DNA of 64,000 nt from Gammaproteobacteria bacterium. GTDB lineage: Bacteria; Pseudomonadota; Gammaproteobacteria; GCA-002705445; GCA-002716945. This document shows, piece after piece, positions 25,896 to 35,980 of this stretch. Where the stretch lies: contig JADHNN010000003.1 of NCBI GenBank assembly GCA_016779485.1, forward strand, positions 1-64,000, in the 5' to 3' direction. A model generated the notes under the pieces. The model made no database searches, was not told where the DNA came from, and was given only the letters and a program-made list of their open reading frames with translations. Position numbers and translations under genes: made by a program. How positions within the stretch are numbered: position 1 is the stretch's first letter; each line of letters begins with the position of its first letter.

Positions 25896-26600
25896 TTATT
25901 TTTTGATAAAAGCTATAATATTTTCTGCACTTTGATACCCTGGAATAATTCTTCCATCTTCAAGAAAAATAGTTGGAGTACCTTCAACTGATAACAAACC
26001 TGCATGTTCTAGATTTTTAGCAATAGGATTATCGCATGGCTCTGCATCATCCAATATGTCGCCAGCAAATAAGTTTTCTAAAGCTTCGGTCTTATTTTCT
26101 GAGCACCATGCTGATACTAATTGACTATATGCATCAACATCATTCCCATTCCTTGAGAAAAGAACATATCTAATTTCAATATTATTATCCAACAAGTCTG
26201 GTATCTCATTATGCAGTTTTTGACAATACGGACAAGAGGTATCAGTAAATATTGTTAATATATGATCCGTTTTTTTAGGTTTATAGATAACAAAATTTTC
26301 TTTATTAATAGAGTCAATAATAGACAGTCGTTGATTCATTTTAGTATTTTCAGTAATGCTTTCTTTGGTATCTAAATCAATCACGTTACCTATAATTAGA
26401 TACTTACCATCGTTAGTTGCATAATAAACTTGGTTGTTAATGATTAATTCATGAAATTTATCGTCTATTTTCCTAATTTTATCTATAGAAATAGACGGAT
26501 ATGCATCAGAAACTTTTTTACCAATATCTATGTCAGTATTTTCTTTTTTTGCACAGGAAACTAATATTGTTAGTGCCAATGACAATAATACATATTTCAT
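25896..26600 (-). CDS. dsbC: DsbC-family disulfide isomerase, apparently lipid-anchored
   Basis: A 234-aa protein. The thioredoxin active site CPYC is in FTDTSCPYCQKLHNE, and the cis-Pro loop reads VEGTPTIFLEDGR. An N-terminal DsbC dimerisation-like segment spans ~25-90 (IRKIDDKFHELIINNQVYY and DGKYLIIGNV). A second Cys pair (WCSE and EPCDN) corresponds to the structural disulfide. Unusually the signal ends LVSC followed by AKK, a lipobox, so the mature protein would be lipidated at residue 16. It lies 2 bp after xerD, the gammaproteobacterial xerD-dsbC order. Confidence 0.88.
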   Translation of the reverse strand: MKYVLLSLALTILVSCAKKENTDIDIGKKVSDAYPSISIDKIRKIDDKFHELIINNQVYYATNDGKYLIIGNVIDLDTKESITENTKMNQRLSIIDSINKENFVIYKPKKTDHILTIFTDTSCPYCQKLHNEIPDLLDNNIEIRYVLFSRNGNDVDAYSQLVSAWCSENKTEALENLFAGDILDDAEPCDNPIAKNLEHAGLLSVEGTPTIFLEDGRIIPGYQSAENIIAFIKK

Positions 26601-26602
26601 AA

Positions 26603-27511
26603 TTATCCTCTTGGATGATATTTTTGATGAAATTTAACTAATCTATCTTTTGCAATATGAGTGTAAATTTGCGTTGTTGATAGACTAGCATGTCCTAACA
26701 GCATCTGTACAGTCCTTAAATCAGCTCCATTATTAAGAAGATGAGTAGCAAATGCATGTCTTAAGTTATGAGGTGAAATCTTTTTATTAATATTTGATGC
26801 TGATGCATATTTTTTAATCATCTTCCAACACTCTTGTCTTGAGATTACAGTTCCTGTTTCTTTAATAAATAGCATTTCAATATTATTAATATTTTTAATA
26901 TTACATCTATACGTATCTATATATGTAAGTAATGAAGACATAGCTGATGATCCTATCGGTACAAGTCTCTCTTTACCTCCCTTACCTTTTATTTTTAAAA
27001 ATGACTTATCATGAGTTATTTGATTAACTTTTATGTTTAGCAATTCGCTTATTCTCAAGCCAGAAGAATACAGTAGCTCAAGTATACACTTATCTCTCAT
27101 ACCTGAACTCGTGCCTGTATTCGGACAAGATAATAAAGCTTCAATTTCATTTTCACTAATAATAATTGGTAGTTTTCTTCGCTTCTTAGGATTATCTATA
27201 AGCTGAGCAGGATTAGATTGAATAAAGTTATTTTCATATAAAAATAAATAAAATGATTTTATGCATGTGATTATTCTTTGAATAGTACTAACAGATACAC
27301 CTGAATCAAGTCTTGAAGCTAAATAATTGTTAATTACAACTCGATCAACATCACAAAATTTATTGTTATTATTGGATATCCATGACAGAAAAATCTTAAG
27401 GTCTGATTTATAAGCAATAATTGTGTTTTGTGTTAAATTATTTTTAAAAGACACATAATCACAAAACTGATCTATAAATTGAGATTCAATTGAATTATCT
27501 GATATTGACAT
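26603..27511 (-). CDS. xerD: Site-specific tyrosine recombinase XerD
   Basis: A 302-aa tyrosine recombinase. The N-terminal SAM-like core-binding domain covers ~10-95. The catalytic set is complete: Arg in LLYSSGLRISELL, Lys in KGKGGKERLVP, H-x2-R in SPHNLRHAFATHLL, His in LLGHASLSTTQIYTH, with the nucleophilic Tyr in QIYTH. XerC and XerD are similar; the adjoining dsbC gene decides for XerD. It resolves chromosome dimers at dif. No dif site was recognised in the window. Divergent from moeA across 45 bp. Confidence 0.92.
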   Translation of the reverse strand: MSISDNSIESQFIDQFCDYVSFKNNLTQNTIIAYKSDLKIFLSWISNNNNKFCDVDRVVINNYLASRLDSGVSVSTIQRIITCIKSFYLFLYENNFIQSNPAQLIDNPKKRRKLPIIISENEIEALLSCPNTGTSSGMRDKCILELLYSSGLRISELLNIKVNQITHDKSFLKIKGKGGKERLVPIGSSAMSSLLTYIDTYRCNIKNINNIEMLFIKETGTVISRQECWKMIKKYASASNINKKISPHNLRHAFATHLLNNGADLRTVQMLLGHASLSTTQIYTHIAKDRLVKFHQKYHPRG

Positions 27512-27556
27512 AATATTTGATATACTAATTATACATAAATTACTAAATATAAAATA

Positions 27557-28810
27557 ATGAAAGATAGTTGTTTTAATGAATTTGATCCATCTGCAATAAA
27601 TGTTGATAAAGCTATAAGCAAGATTTTATTTGCGTCTAAAATAAAAAATAGAGTTGAAAGTGTTCCTCTCAAAAAAGCTTATGGGAGAATATTGGCAAAG
27701 AGCATAAAATCTAATAAAAATATACCTAATTATAAAAATTCAGCAATGGATGGATATGCAGTAAATTTTATAAAACAAAAAAATAATAAATATATTTTTG
27801 ATTGTGTTGGTGAATCATTTGCAGGACATCCTTACAGAAAAAAAATAAAAAAAAATCAAGCTATAAAAGTAATGACTGGGGGAATGGTTCCTAATAGTTG
27901 TAATGCCGTTGTTATGAAGGAGCTGGCTAAAGAAGATAACGATAGAATTACAGTAAACTCAATCATTGTAGAAAATCAAAATATAAGATTTCCTGGAGAA
28001 GATATATTAAAGAATCAGGTTGTTCTGCTAAAAGGTAAAGAGATTGACGAAGTAGATATCGGTATTTTAGCATCTCTTGGTCAATCAAATATTTTAGTTT
28101 ATTCAAAACCATTAATAGGATATTTTTCAACAGGTGATGAATTGGTTAGCGTTACTCAAAAAATTAAAAAATCACAAGTTTATGATAGCAACAGGTATCT
28201 ATTACATGGATTATTGCAAAAATATCCTATTAATATCAAAGATTATGGAGTAGTAAAGGACAATTTAGTTAGTGTAGAAAAAAAGTTAGAGAAAGCATCT
28301 AATGAATGTGATTTACTTATTACGACTGGTGGTGTTTCAGTAGGAGATGCAGACTTTGTAAAAAATGCATTAGATAAAATTGGAAAGGTAGATTTTTGGA
28401 AAATAGCTGTCAAACCTGGAAGACCTTTGGCTTTTGGAAAAATAAAAAAATGTTTATTCTTTGGATTACCTGGCAATCCTGTATCAGTTGTAGTTACATT
28501 CAATTTATTTGTTCAGACTGCTATTAGAAAGATAACGGGGCAAGAATATAAAAATGAATTATCACTTGATGCAAAACTGGAGTCAGAGATAAATAAAAGA
28601 AAAGGAAGAAAAGAATTTAAAAGAGGTATTTTAAGAAATAAAAATGGAAAGTTTTTTGTTAAAACAGCAGGAGCACAAGGGTCAAATATTCTATCGAGTT
28701 TGAAAGATGCTAATTGTTATATAGAGCTTGATGAAAACATCAATAAGATAAAAAAGGGTGGCTTCGTTAAAGTCATTCCATTTTCTGTTTCTAGTGAATA
28801 TTATGAATAA
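27557..28810 (+). CDS. moeA: Molybdopterin molybdenumtransferase
   Basis: A 417-aa MoeA protein. Signature stretches are NSAMDGYAV, VMTGGMVPNSCNAVVM, RFPGEDI, the GDELV and YDSNRYLL region, TTGGVSVGDADFV, and KPGRPLAFG followed by FGLPGNPVSVVV. It inserts molybdate into adenylated molybdopterin to make Moco. The presence of MoeA implies at least one molybdoenzyme elsewhere in the genome. Its last codons overlap the next gene as ATGAATAA (8 nt). Confidence 0.95.
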   Translation: MKDSCFNEFDPSAINVDKAISKILFASKIKNRVESVPLKKAYGRILAKSIKSNKNIPNYKNSAMDGYAVNFIKQKNNKYIFDCVGESFAGHPYRKKIKKNQAIKVMTGGMVPNSCNAVVMKELAKEDNDRITVNSIIVENQNIRFPGEDILKNQVVLLKGKEIDEVDIGILASLGQSNILVYSKPLIGYFSTGDELVSVTQKIKKSQVYDSNRYLLHGLLQKYPINIKDYGVVKDNLVSVEKKLEKASNECDLLITTGGVSVGDADFVKNALDKIGKVDFWKIAVKPGRPLAFGKIKKCLFFGLPGNPVSVVVTFNLFVQTAIRKITGQEYKNELSLDAKLESEINKRKGRKEFKRGILRNKNGKFFVKTAGAQGSNILSSLKDANCYIELDENINKIKKGGFVKVIPFSVSSEYYE

Positions 28811-29186
28811 ACATGTTAGCTTTCTAAAAAGATTGTTAATAAACTTTTATGATTTAATCTTATTATTTGCAGTTCTTTATTTTTTTACCATTCCTATAAT
28901 ATTTTTGACTGAAGGAAATGCAGTATTAGATAGTATAATTTATCAAATGTATCTTTTTATTATAATATACCTTTATTATGCTTGGTTCTGGAAGAAATAT
29001 AATCAAACTTTAGGAATGAAAATATGGAAAGTAAAAATATATAGTAAGTATTCCCTTGAAATTACATATATTCAATCAATTAAAAGAATTGTCTTTGCAT
29101 TACTGGGGGGGCATCTTCTATTATTTTTCCAATCCGAATCATTGCAAGATAAAATATCGAATACATATCTTGAACGTATAGACTAA
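28803..29186 (+). CDS. RDD-family membrane protein
   Basis: The start is placed at the ATG at 28803, inside the moeA stop (ATGAATAA overlap); the frame is open further upstream. The 127-aa protein begins MNKHVSFLKRLLINFYDLILLFAVLYF: R, D and hydrophobics arranged as in RDD domains. A second helix lies at ~40-58, then YNQTLGMKIWKVKIYSK, the family's central loop, and a third helix ending with QDKISNTYL. Function in this family is mostly unknown; some members are implicated in ion transport. It overlaps lptG convergently by 4 bp. Confidence 0.8.
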   Translation: MNKHVSFLKRLLINFYDLILLFAVLYFFTIPIIFLTEGNAVLDSIIYQMYLFIIIYLYYAWFWKKYNQTLGMKIWKVKIYSKYSLEITYIQSIKRIVFALLGGHLLLFFQSESLQDKISNTYLERID

Positions 29187-30250
29187 ATAGGAATATTTGT
29201 TTTTACAAGTCTATTAAATAGTAAAAAACCGAACATGATAAATATACCCATTGAAATAAGTACAGATACTAGTGCAGGGATATTAAGAATCAGAAATGCA
29301 TTAATTAAAATACTTGAGATAACAAAATATGTTATTCCAAACAGTATACCATAAATGATTCTTTGGCTTTGATTAGTGGATCTAGCTTTTGTAAACAAAA
29401 AAGGTATTCCAATAAAGACAATTATACAACAAGAAAAAGGTAGAAATATTTTTTGCCAAAATACTATCTTATGATCTTCGTAATATATTCCTCGCTCATC
29501 AAAATAAGCAATATTTGTATATAAATCTTGAATAGAGTGATACCTTTTTTTATGGAAGGAGCTTTTGAGTACCTGAAATGGAATAAAGTTATCGGATGAT
29601 ATAGTCAATGATTTTTTATTTATAATCTTATTACTATTGATGTCAATTATTTTTATAGACTCTAAATTCCATTCTTTGTTATAGGTGCCTTTATCAGCTG
29701 TCACGATTGAGGACATCATTCCATTATCTATATAATAAATTTCTATATTTTTAAGATTGTATTCTGTAAGTACATTCTTAACATTAATAATAGTATTTTT
29801 TCCTTTGAACCAAACTTCCTTATTGTTAGTATTTTTATTCAATGCTATGTTTTTAATATTTTGAGCATGAATAGCACTATCTGATGCAAAATGATTACCA
29901 GAAAAACTAATGATTATTGATATAAAGAAAGTCTGGAAAAGTATAATGAATATAATTTTCTTAATACCTATGCCTATAGAATTTAATGCTACAATTTCCG
30001 AATGATGTGACATCGAACCAAAAGCAATCATGCTACCAATTAATAATGCGTATGGAAAAATGTCCAAGATGTTCTGTGGAACTAGAAAGATTATATATTT
30101 AACAAGTAGAATTAAATCATACTGACTAATGCCAAGATTTTTTAGCTCAGATAAGAAAATAATAAGCAAATTTATACTCAATAAAATACTGATAGCTAAC
30201 GTAAAACCAATTAGGTACTTTCTAAACATATATAAGAATATTTTAGTCAT
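29183..30250 (-). CDS. lptG: LPS export permease LptG
   Basis: A 355-aa YjgP/YjgQ-family permease. Three N-terminal helices (~10-32, 50-75 and 95-118), a periplasmic jelly-roll domain (~130-265), and three C-terminal helices (~273-345) are seen. It partners LptF and the ATPase LptB to extract LPS from the inner membrane. NILDIFPYALLIGSMIAFGSMSHHSEIVALNSIGIG is the conserved coupling-helix region, seen here as FGSMSHHSEIVALNS. It follows lptF by 3 bp. The order lptF-lptG, divergent from pepA, is characteristic of gammaproteobacteria. Confidence 0.92.
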   Translation of the reverse strand: MTKIFLYMFRKYLIGFTLAISILLSINLLIIFLSELKNLGISQYDLILLVKYIIFLVPQNILDIFPYALLIGSMIAFGSMSHHSEIVALNSIGIGIKKIIFIILFQTFFISIIISFSGNHFASDSAIHAQNIKNIALNKNTNNKEVWFKGKNTIINVKNVLTEYNLKNIEIYYIDNGMMSSIVTADKGTYNKEWNLESIKIIDINSNKIINKKSLTISSDNFIPFQVLKSSFHKKRYHSIQDLYTNIAYFDERGIYYEDHKIVFWQKIFLPFSCCIIVFIGIPFLFTKARSTNQSQRIIYGILFGITYFVISSILINAFLILNIPALVSVLISMGIFIMFGFLLFNRLVKTNIPI

Positions 30251-30253
30251 GTA

Positions 30254-31291
30254 TTATCCCGGTCGATTGAAGAATATATAAAACTTATAAGTAACATATA
30301 AGTACATTAAATGAAGATTCAATAGACTTAAAAAAACATACAACTTATTATCAAATGATTTAGAAAGAATATTGATGAATATTACGTAACTAAAATAGAA
30401 TAATACTGCTGTAAATATATTTCTATACTTATCCTCTCTTGCATTAACGTGACTTAGTGGTATCGCCATATAACCTAAAATAAATGTTGCAATAATTAAA
30501 GAGAATCTCTTAATTGATTCTTGAAATGATTCGACACTATTATTTTTTAGTAAATCAAGAATTGATTTTGAATCTATATCATTATTTATTTTGTCTGGTA
30601 CTTGATTGGATAATTGAATATTTTGACTGGAGTACTTCGTATAACTTAATCCATCATTGGGTTTATATAGATAAGATATTCCGTCTATAAGGGTTAGGTG
30701 ATTATTATCAGATGATTCTAATCCTGACGATATATCAATTCTAACTGACTCATTGTTTTTTGACTTAATAAATATATTGCCTGGTTCAATTTTATTTTTA
30801 TTTGAAACATAGAAAATCTTAGAACCATTATTATTTTGATTGAAGTTTTTTTCTTGTAGGAAATATATTTTTTGTTCATATAGTATTTTATGCTCTATAT
30901 ATGATCTAAAATTTATTGCATAAGGAGTTACAAAAAAATTAAAAAGCATAACTATCATAGTTGCCCCAAGAATAATTTTTGAGAGTACACTAGATATTGC
31001 TTTACATGAAAAACCTCCTAGTTTCATAATTAGCATTTCGTTTGATATATATAATCTATTTAATGAGATAAGGATGCCAAAAAATAAACTAACAGGAATT
31101 ATAAGAGAGGAATACTGTATAATTTTTAAAAACAGGAGTTGAAGTAGGAATAATGACGGCAGGCCGCCCTCATTTACACTTTCCATTAGCCTTAGCCCAG
31201 TATTAGCGGTTAATATTAGCAGTAGAATTAAAAAAACAGAAATAATCGTCTGAAGGCAGTTTTTAAATATATATTGACTAATTAAATTCAA
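30254..31291 (-). CDS. lptF: LPS export permease LptF
   Basis: A 345-aa permease, paralogous to LptG. N-terminal helices lie at ~10-28, 55-78 and 100-122, with coupling region LNRLYISNEMLIMKLGGFS. A periplasmic beta domain (~130-245) has weak sequence conservation, and three C-terminal helices follow from ~265, beginning GYMAIPLSHVNAREDKYRNI. First gene of the lptFG operon. Its start is 75 bp from the divergent pepA start, so both promoters share that interval. Confidence 0.9.
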   Translation of the reverse strand: MNLISQYIFKNCLQTIISVFLILLLILTANTGLRLMESVNEGGLPSLFLLQLLFLKIIQYSSLIIPVSLFFGILISLNRLYISNEMLIMKLGGFSCKAISSVLSKIILGATMIVMLFNFFVTPYAINFRSYIEHKILYEQKIYFLQEKNFNQNNNGSKIFYVSNKNKIEPGNIFIKSKNNESVRIDISSGLESSDNNHLTLIDGISYLYKPNDGLSYTKYSSQNIQLSNQVPDKINNDIDSKSILDLLKNNSVESFQESIKRFSLIIATFILGYMAIPLSHVNAREDKYRNIFTAVLFYFSYVIFINILSKSFDNKLYVFLSLLNLHLMYLYVTYKFYIFFNRPG

Positions 31292-31366
31292 AGTAATAAT
31301 TACAAGGTCTTATAAAAATGTTAATCTTTACTCTTTAGTAGTATAACTTTATTATTTGGAAATATC

Positions 31367-32809
31367 ATGAAATACAATAAATTCAAAAAAAATGACAAGT
31401 CAGATTATAACCTAGTTTTCATATATGAGGACAAACTCTCAGGAATTAGTAAATCTATTGACTGCTCCACTGCACTAAAAGATATTAAAGAAGCAGTCTC
31501 TAAAAAATTATTGTGCGGAAAACTTGGTTCAATGGAAACATTCGTTAGCACTATGTATGATAGTAACTATTTCCTTATAGGATTAGGTAAAAAAAATGAA
31601 CTAACTATTCAAAAGTTTGAAAAACAACTAAGCTCGACAATCAAGAAAATAAATAAATATAATATAGACAAGGTAGCAATAGACCTAAATAATATATCAA
31701 TTAATAACTATAATACCCTTAAAGGCACCATCATTGAATTTGAAAAAAGTAAGTATAGTTTTAGAAAAGAAAACATAAATCATTTGAAAGAATGTTCTAT
31801 AAAAGTTCCTAGTAATATTACTAAGAGAACTTTTGATAACACTAAAGTAATTTCTATAGCAGTAGCGCATGGGCTTAATACTGCAAGAAAATTAGGAGAT
31901 ACACCACCAAATATATGTAATCCAACATTTTTAGCTAATGAATCTAAAAAACTTGAAAAACTACATAAGAGCCTTAAAGTAGAAATCCTTGATGAAAAAC
32001 AAATGAAGATATTGAAAATGGGCTCACTTCTGTCAGTCTCACAAGGAAGTTTACAACCTGCAAAACTGGTAATTATTAAATATATGCCAATAAAAAACAA
32101 ACAGCCTATAGTATTAGTTGGAAAAGGTATTACTTTTGATACTGGAGGTATATCTCTTAAACCATCATCTAGTATGGATGAAATGAAGTATGATATGTCA
32201 GGTGCTGGATCTGTTGTGGGTACCATGCAAGCATGTGCAGAAATGAATTTAAAAAATAATGTTATAGGGATTTTAGCTTGCGCTGAAAACATGCCAAGCG
32301 GAATAGCTACTCGACCAGGCGATGTAGTAGAAAGTATGTCGGGTATATCTATAGAGATACTTAATACTGATGCTGAAGGAAGATTAGTTTTATGTGATGC
32401 ACTAACATTTTCTAAAAAATATAAACCTAAATACATTTTAGATATGGCAACATTAACAGGAGCATGTTTGGTTGGTTTGGGAAAATATCCGTCTGGTCTA
32501 TTTTCAAATGATTCAACCTTAACGCAAAAAATTAAAAAATCCGCTGATGTTACGGGGGATCGCGTATGGGAACTTCCGTTATATAGTGACTATTTTGATG
32601 AGTTAAAAAGTAACTTTGCAGATATACAAAATATTGGTGGACAATATGGTGGAGCAATTACTGCTGCAGCATTTTTAGCAAACTTTACTAAAGATGAAAA
32701 ATGGGCTCATTTGGATATTGCAGGGACTGCATGGGAGTCAGGTAAGAATAAAGGATCCACAGGTAGACCGGTAAAATTACTTACCGACTTCGTAATGACA
32801 AATAAATAA
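31367..32809 (+). CDS. pepA: Leucyl aminopeptidase (cytosol aminopeptidase)
   Basis: A 480-aa M17 metallopeptidase. The two-metal site is clear in GKGITFDTGGISLKPSSSMDEMKYDMSGAG (seen as GKGITFDTGG and MKYDMSGAG) and in the signature NTDAEGRLVLCDAL. The N-terminal ~165 residues are the variable alpha/beta domain. It cleaves N-terminal residues from peptides; in E. coli PepA is also an accessory protein at Xer sites. Followed by holC 2 bp later, then valS: the classical pepA-holC-valS order. Confidence 0.95.
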   Translation: MKYNKFKKNDKSDYNLVFIYEDKLSGISKSIDCSTALKDIKEAVSKKLLCGKLGSMETFVSTMYDSNYFLIGLGKKNELTIQKFEKQLSSTIKKINKYNIDKVAIDLNNISINNYNTLKGTIIEFEKSKYSFRKENINHLKECSIKVPSNITKRTFDNTKVISIAVAHGLNTARKLGDTPPNICNPTFLANESKKLEKLHKSLKVEILDEKQMKILKMGSLLSVSQGSLQPAKLVIIKYMPIKNKQPIVLVGKGITFDTGGISLKPSSSMDEMKYDMSGAGSVVGTMQACAEMNLKNNVIGILACAENMPSGIATRPGDVVESMSGISIEILNTDAEGRLVLCDALTFSKKYKPKYILDMATLTGACLVGLGKYPSGLFSNDSTLTQKIKKSADVTGDRVWELPLYSDYFDELKSNFADIQNIGGQYGGAITAAAFLANFTKDEKWAHLDIAGTAWESGKNKGSTGRPVKLLTDFVMTNK

Positions 32810-32811
32810 AA

Positions 32812-33261
32812 TTGAAATCAACTGCGAATTTTTATTCACTTAATAGAAATCATAATTTAGATTTATGCATTTGTAGTTTTGTAAAGTTTCTATATAAGAA
32901 AGAAAATAAAATAATAATAATATCTTCAGATCATAAAATTGAAAAGATTGATAAATTATTATGGACATTTGAACAAAATAGTTTTTTACCTCATAAGATC
33001 TACAAAGATGGAGATAAAGTTGATACGCCAATATTACTATCAACCTTAAATGACATCAATAACATGGAAATATATGGTGAATACAAGTCAATTATTAATA
33101 ATCAATCAGCCGCTATTTTAAAATTAGCTGGTGATACAAATATATATGAGTTTGTAGAAGATGATGAAACTAATAAATCAATAAGTAGAAATAAATACTC
33201 GGACTATAAAAAATATAACTTTACTTTGTTACATAAGACATATGATGAACAAGCAATATAA
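32812..33261 (+). CDS. holC: DNA polymerase III subunit chi
   Basis: A 149-aa protein with start codon TTG two bases after the pepA stop. Sequence conservation is low, as usual for chi, but the CSFVKFLYKKENKIIIISSDHKIEKIDKLLWTFEQNSFLPHKI region is typical, visible as DKLLWTFEQNSFLPH. Chi links the clamp loader to SSB. The gene position between pepA and valS confirms the call. Its 3' end overlaps valS by 20 nt. An in-frame ATG is not available near the 5' end, so TTG initiation is inferred from spacing. Confidence 0.85.
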   Translation: MKSTANFYSLNRNHNLDLCICSFVKFLYKKENKIIIISSDHKIEKIDKLLWTFEQNSFLPHKIYKDGDKVDTPILLSTLNDINNMEIYGEYKSIINNQSAAILKLAGDTNIYEFVEDDETNKSISRNKYSDYKKYNFTLLHKTYDEQAI

Positions 33262-35980
33262 ACCAAAAGAGATAGAAAAAAGAATATACGAAGACTGGGA
33301 AAAGAATAAATCATTTTCCCCAAAAGAGTCTACATCTAAATTTTCAATTGTACTTCCTCCACCAAATGTTACTGGCACTTTGCATATGGGTCATGCTTTT
33401 CAACATACAATTATAGATGTACTAGTTAGATATCATCGTATGTTAGGAAAAAGTGTATTATGGCAACCGGGGACTGATCACGCAGGAATTGCAACCCAAT
33501 TGGTTGTAGAGAATCGATTATCATCCCAAGGTAAAGATATTAATAATTTAAGCAGAGAAGAGTTTATTGATGAGGTTTGGAAATGGAAAGATATATCAGG
33601 TAATACGATTATAAATCAAACTAAAAGAATCGGGTCATCTGCCGACTGGTCAAGAAATAGATTTACAATGGATGAGGGACTTTCCGATACTGTAAAAAAT
33701 ATTTTCATACAACTTTATGATGATAATTTAATATATCGAGGTAACAGACTCGTGAACTGGGATATAAAGCTTCAAACCGCTGTGTCAGATTTAGAGGTAT
33801 TAAGTGAAGAAAAAGAAGGATTTCTATATCATCTAAAGTATAAGATTGTCGGATCCGATGAATGTGTAATTGTGGCAACCACTAGACCAGAGACTCTTTT
33901 TGGTGACACTGCTGTATGCATAAATCCAACGGATAACCGCTATAAACACTTAGTTGGTAAGAAAGTCATGATTCCAATGATACATAAGGAGATACCAATC
34001 ATTCTTGATGAAATTGTAGACAAAGAGTTTGGAACAGGTTGCTTAAAAATTACACCTGCCCATGATTTTAATGACTATAAAGTTGGAAAAAAACATAAAC
34101 TTCCATTCATAAACATTCTAAATAAAGATGGCACGTTAAATGATAATGTAGATAAAGCTTATATTGGAAAAAATATTCATGATGTTCGAGATCAACTTAT
34201 TGGTGATCTTGATAAGATTGATGCGTTCGTTGAAAAAGTTCCATATAAAACAACTGTTCCTGTTGGAGAAAGAACTGGAGAGATAATTGAGCCATTACTA
34301 ACTAATCAGTGGTTTATGAATATGAAAGACCTTGCAAATGATGGCATAGAAGTTGTCAAAAACGGTAAAGTGACATTTGTTCCGGATCACTGGGAAAAGA
34401 TTTACTTTAACTGGCTTGAGAATATTGAAGACTGGTGTATAAGCAGACAAATAATGTGGGGCCATAGAATACCAGCTTGGTATGATCATAAAGGTAATAT
34501 ATATGTTGGTGAAAGCGAGGAATCAATAAGAAAAAAATATGATTTAAGTAATAATATAGAATTAAATCAAGATATAGATGTGCTAGATACATGGTTCTCA
34601 TCTGCACTATGGCCATTTTCAACACTTGACTGGAAAAAAAACGATGCTTTTTTCGAAAAATACTACCCTACAAATCTACTGGTAACTGGTTTTGATATTA
34701 TCTTTTTTTGGGTTGCAAGAATGATAATGATGAGTATCAAATTTACTAATAATATTCCTTTTAATAAAATTTATATTCATGGTCTTGTTAGAGATGCTGA
34801 AGGGAAGAAAATGTCTAAATCAATTGGAAATGTTATTGATCCATTAGATGTTATAGATGGAATAACTCTAGATGACCTCCTAGAAAAAAGAACAGGAAGT
34901 TTAATTAGTGAAAAACAAAAAACAAATGTTATTAAGAAAACAAAAAAAGAATTTCCTAATGGAATAAAAGAATTTGGAGCTGATGCGCTAAGGTTTAATT
35001 TCTGTGCAATGGCATCAACTGGTAGAGATATTAATTTTGATCTTAAGAGAATTGAAGGCTATAGAAACTTTTGTAATAAACTTTGGAATGCATCTAGATT
35101 TATAATGCTGACATGTAATGACTATCACTATGAGGAAAATCTTACTACAACAGATGCAACAATATTTGATAAATGGATCATGTATAAATTAGATTATGTT
35201 ATAAGTGATTTTAAAAAATACTCATCTACATATAGATTTGATTTAATGGCAAATAGTATATATGAGTTTGTATGGAACGAGTATTGTGATTGGTATTTAG
35301 AAATAGCTAAAAATAATACATCTGATACTACAAAGAAATTTTTAATATACTCGTTAATTAGAATTTTAAAAATATGTCATCCCATAATACCATTCATTAC
35401 AGAAGAAATTTGGAGTGAATTATCTAGGAATGATTTTGTCTCAGAAGATAGTCTAACAAACAGCTCATTCCCCTCTCAAGTAAGGATTTCAAAAGAGAAT
35501 GACATCGATAATCGAGTGACCGATATCAAGGAGGTTATTAAAAAAATTAGAAAGACTCGTACCGAATTAGGAATACATCCTAAAAATAATTTTAAAGTTG
35601 AAATAGTCATAAGTAATAGAGTTTTGGCTGGAGATGTACTTGATAATATTATGCTAGTAAATAGCCTCTCGGGCATAGAATTAACGATTATGGATGAAGA
35701 GGAACCTGAATCTAATGATTTTATTCAACTTATCGATAGCAAATTTACTTTATATCTTCATATAAAAAATATGATTAATATTAAAAATGAAATCAACAAA
35801 ATAGAAAATAATATTCTCCATTTAGAATCTGTGTTAAAGAAAATAGATACTAAGCTTAACAATAAAAGTTTTATTGAAAAGGCGCCCAGCGAAATTATTA
35901 ACCAAAATATTTCTAATCGTGAAAAAATTTCGAATGAGATTTTATCTTTAGAAAACCTAAAATCAAATTTATCTAATTAA
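33242..35980 (+). CDS. valS: Valyl-tRNA synthetase
   Basis: A 912-aa class I synthetase. The HIGH-type motif is in PPPNVTGTLHMGHAF and the KMSKS motif in GKKMSKSIGNV. The editing domain holds TTRPETLFGDTAV and the tRNA-binding domain follows from ~640. The C-terminal coiled coil (~845-910) is rich in Lys, Ile and Asn, as expected in ValRS. It starts inside holC (20-nt overlap; two tandem ATGs) and its stop overlaps the convergent MerR-like gene by 12 bp. Confidence 0.97.
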   Translation: MMNKQYKPKEIEKRIYEDWEKNKSFSPKESTSKFSIVLPPPNVTGTLHMGHAFQHTIIDVLVRYHRMLGKSVLWQPGTDHAGIATQLVVENRLSSQGKDINNLSREEFIDEVWKWKDISGNTIINQTKRIGSSADWSRNRFTMDEGLSDTVKNIFIQLYDDNLIYRGNRLVNWDIKLQTAVSDLEVLSEEKEGFLYHLKYKIVGSDECVIVATTRPETLFGDTAVCINPTDNRYKHLVGKKVMIPMIHKEIPIILDEIVDKEFGTGCLKITPAHDFNDYKVGKKHKLPFINILNKDGTLNDNVDKAYIGKNIHDVRDQLIGDLDKIDAFVEKVPYKTTVPVGERTGEIIEPLLTNQWFMNMKDLANDGIEVVKNGKVTFVPDHWEKIYFNWLENIEDWCISRQIMWGHRIPAWYDHKGNIYVGESEESIRKKYDLSNNIELNQDIDVLDTWFSSALWPFSTLDWKKNDAFFEKYYPTNLLVTGFDIIFFWVARMIMMSIKFTNNIPFNKIYIHGLVRDAEGKKMSKSIGNVIDPLDVIDGITLDDLLEKRTGSLISEKQKTNVIKKTKKEFPNGIKEFGADALRFNFCAMASTGRDINFDLKRIEGYRNFCNKLWNASRFIMLTCNDYHYEENLTTTDATIFDKWIMYKLDYVISDFKKYSSTYRFDLMANSIYEFVWNEYCDWYLEIAKNNTSDTTKKFLIYSLIRILKICHPIIPFITEEIWSELSRNDFVSEDSLTNSSFPSQVRISKENDIDNRVTDIKEVIKKIRKTRTELGIHPKNNFKVEIVISNRVLAGDVLDNIMLVNSLSGIELTIMDEEEPESNDFIQLIDSKFTLYLHIKNMINIKNEINKIENNILHLESVLKKIDTKLNNKSFIEKAPSEIINQNISNREKISNEILSLENLKSNLSN

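Noticed and set aside
26603-27511. XerD-like gene as the integrase of an island
   Set aside because: Complete XerD with dsbC immediately downstream is the conserved gammaproteobacterial arrangement, and it is far from the guaA site.
31780-32436. 218-aa minus-strand frame inside pepA
   Set aside because: Antisense shadow of the M17 peptidase core; composition is that of reverse-complemented coding sequence.
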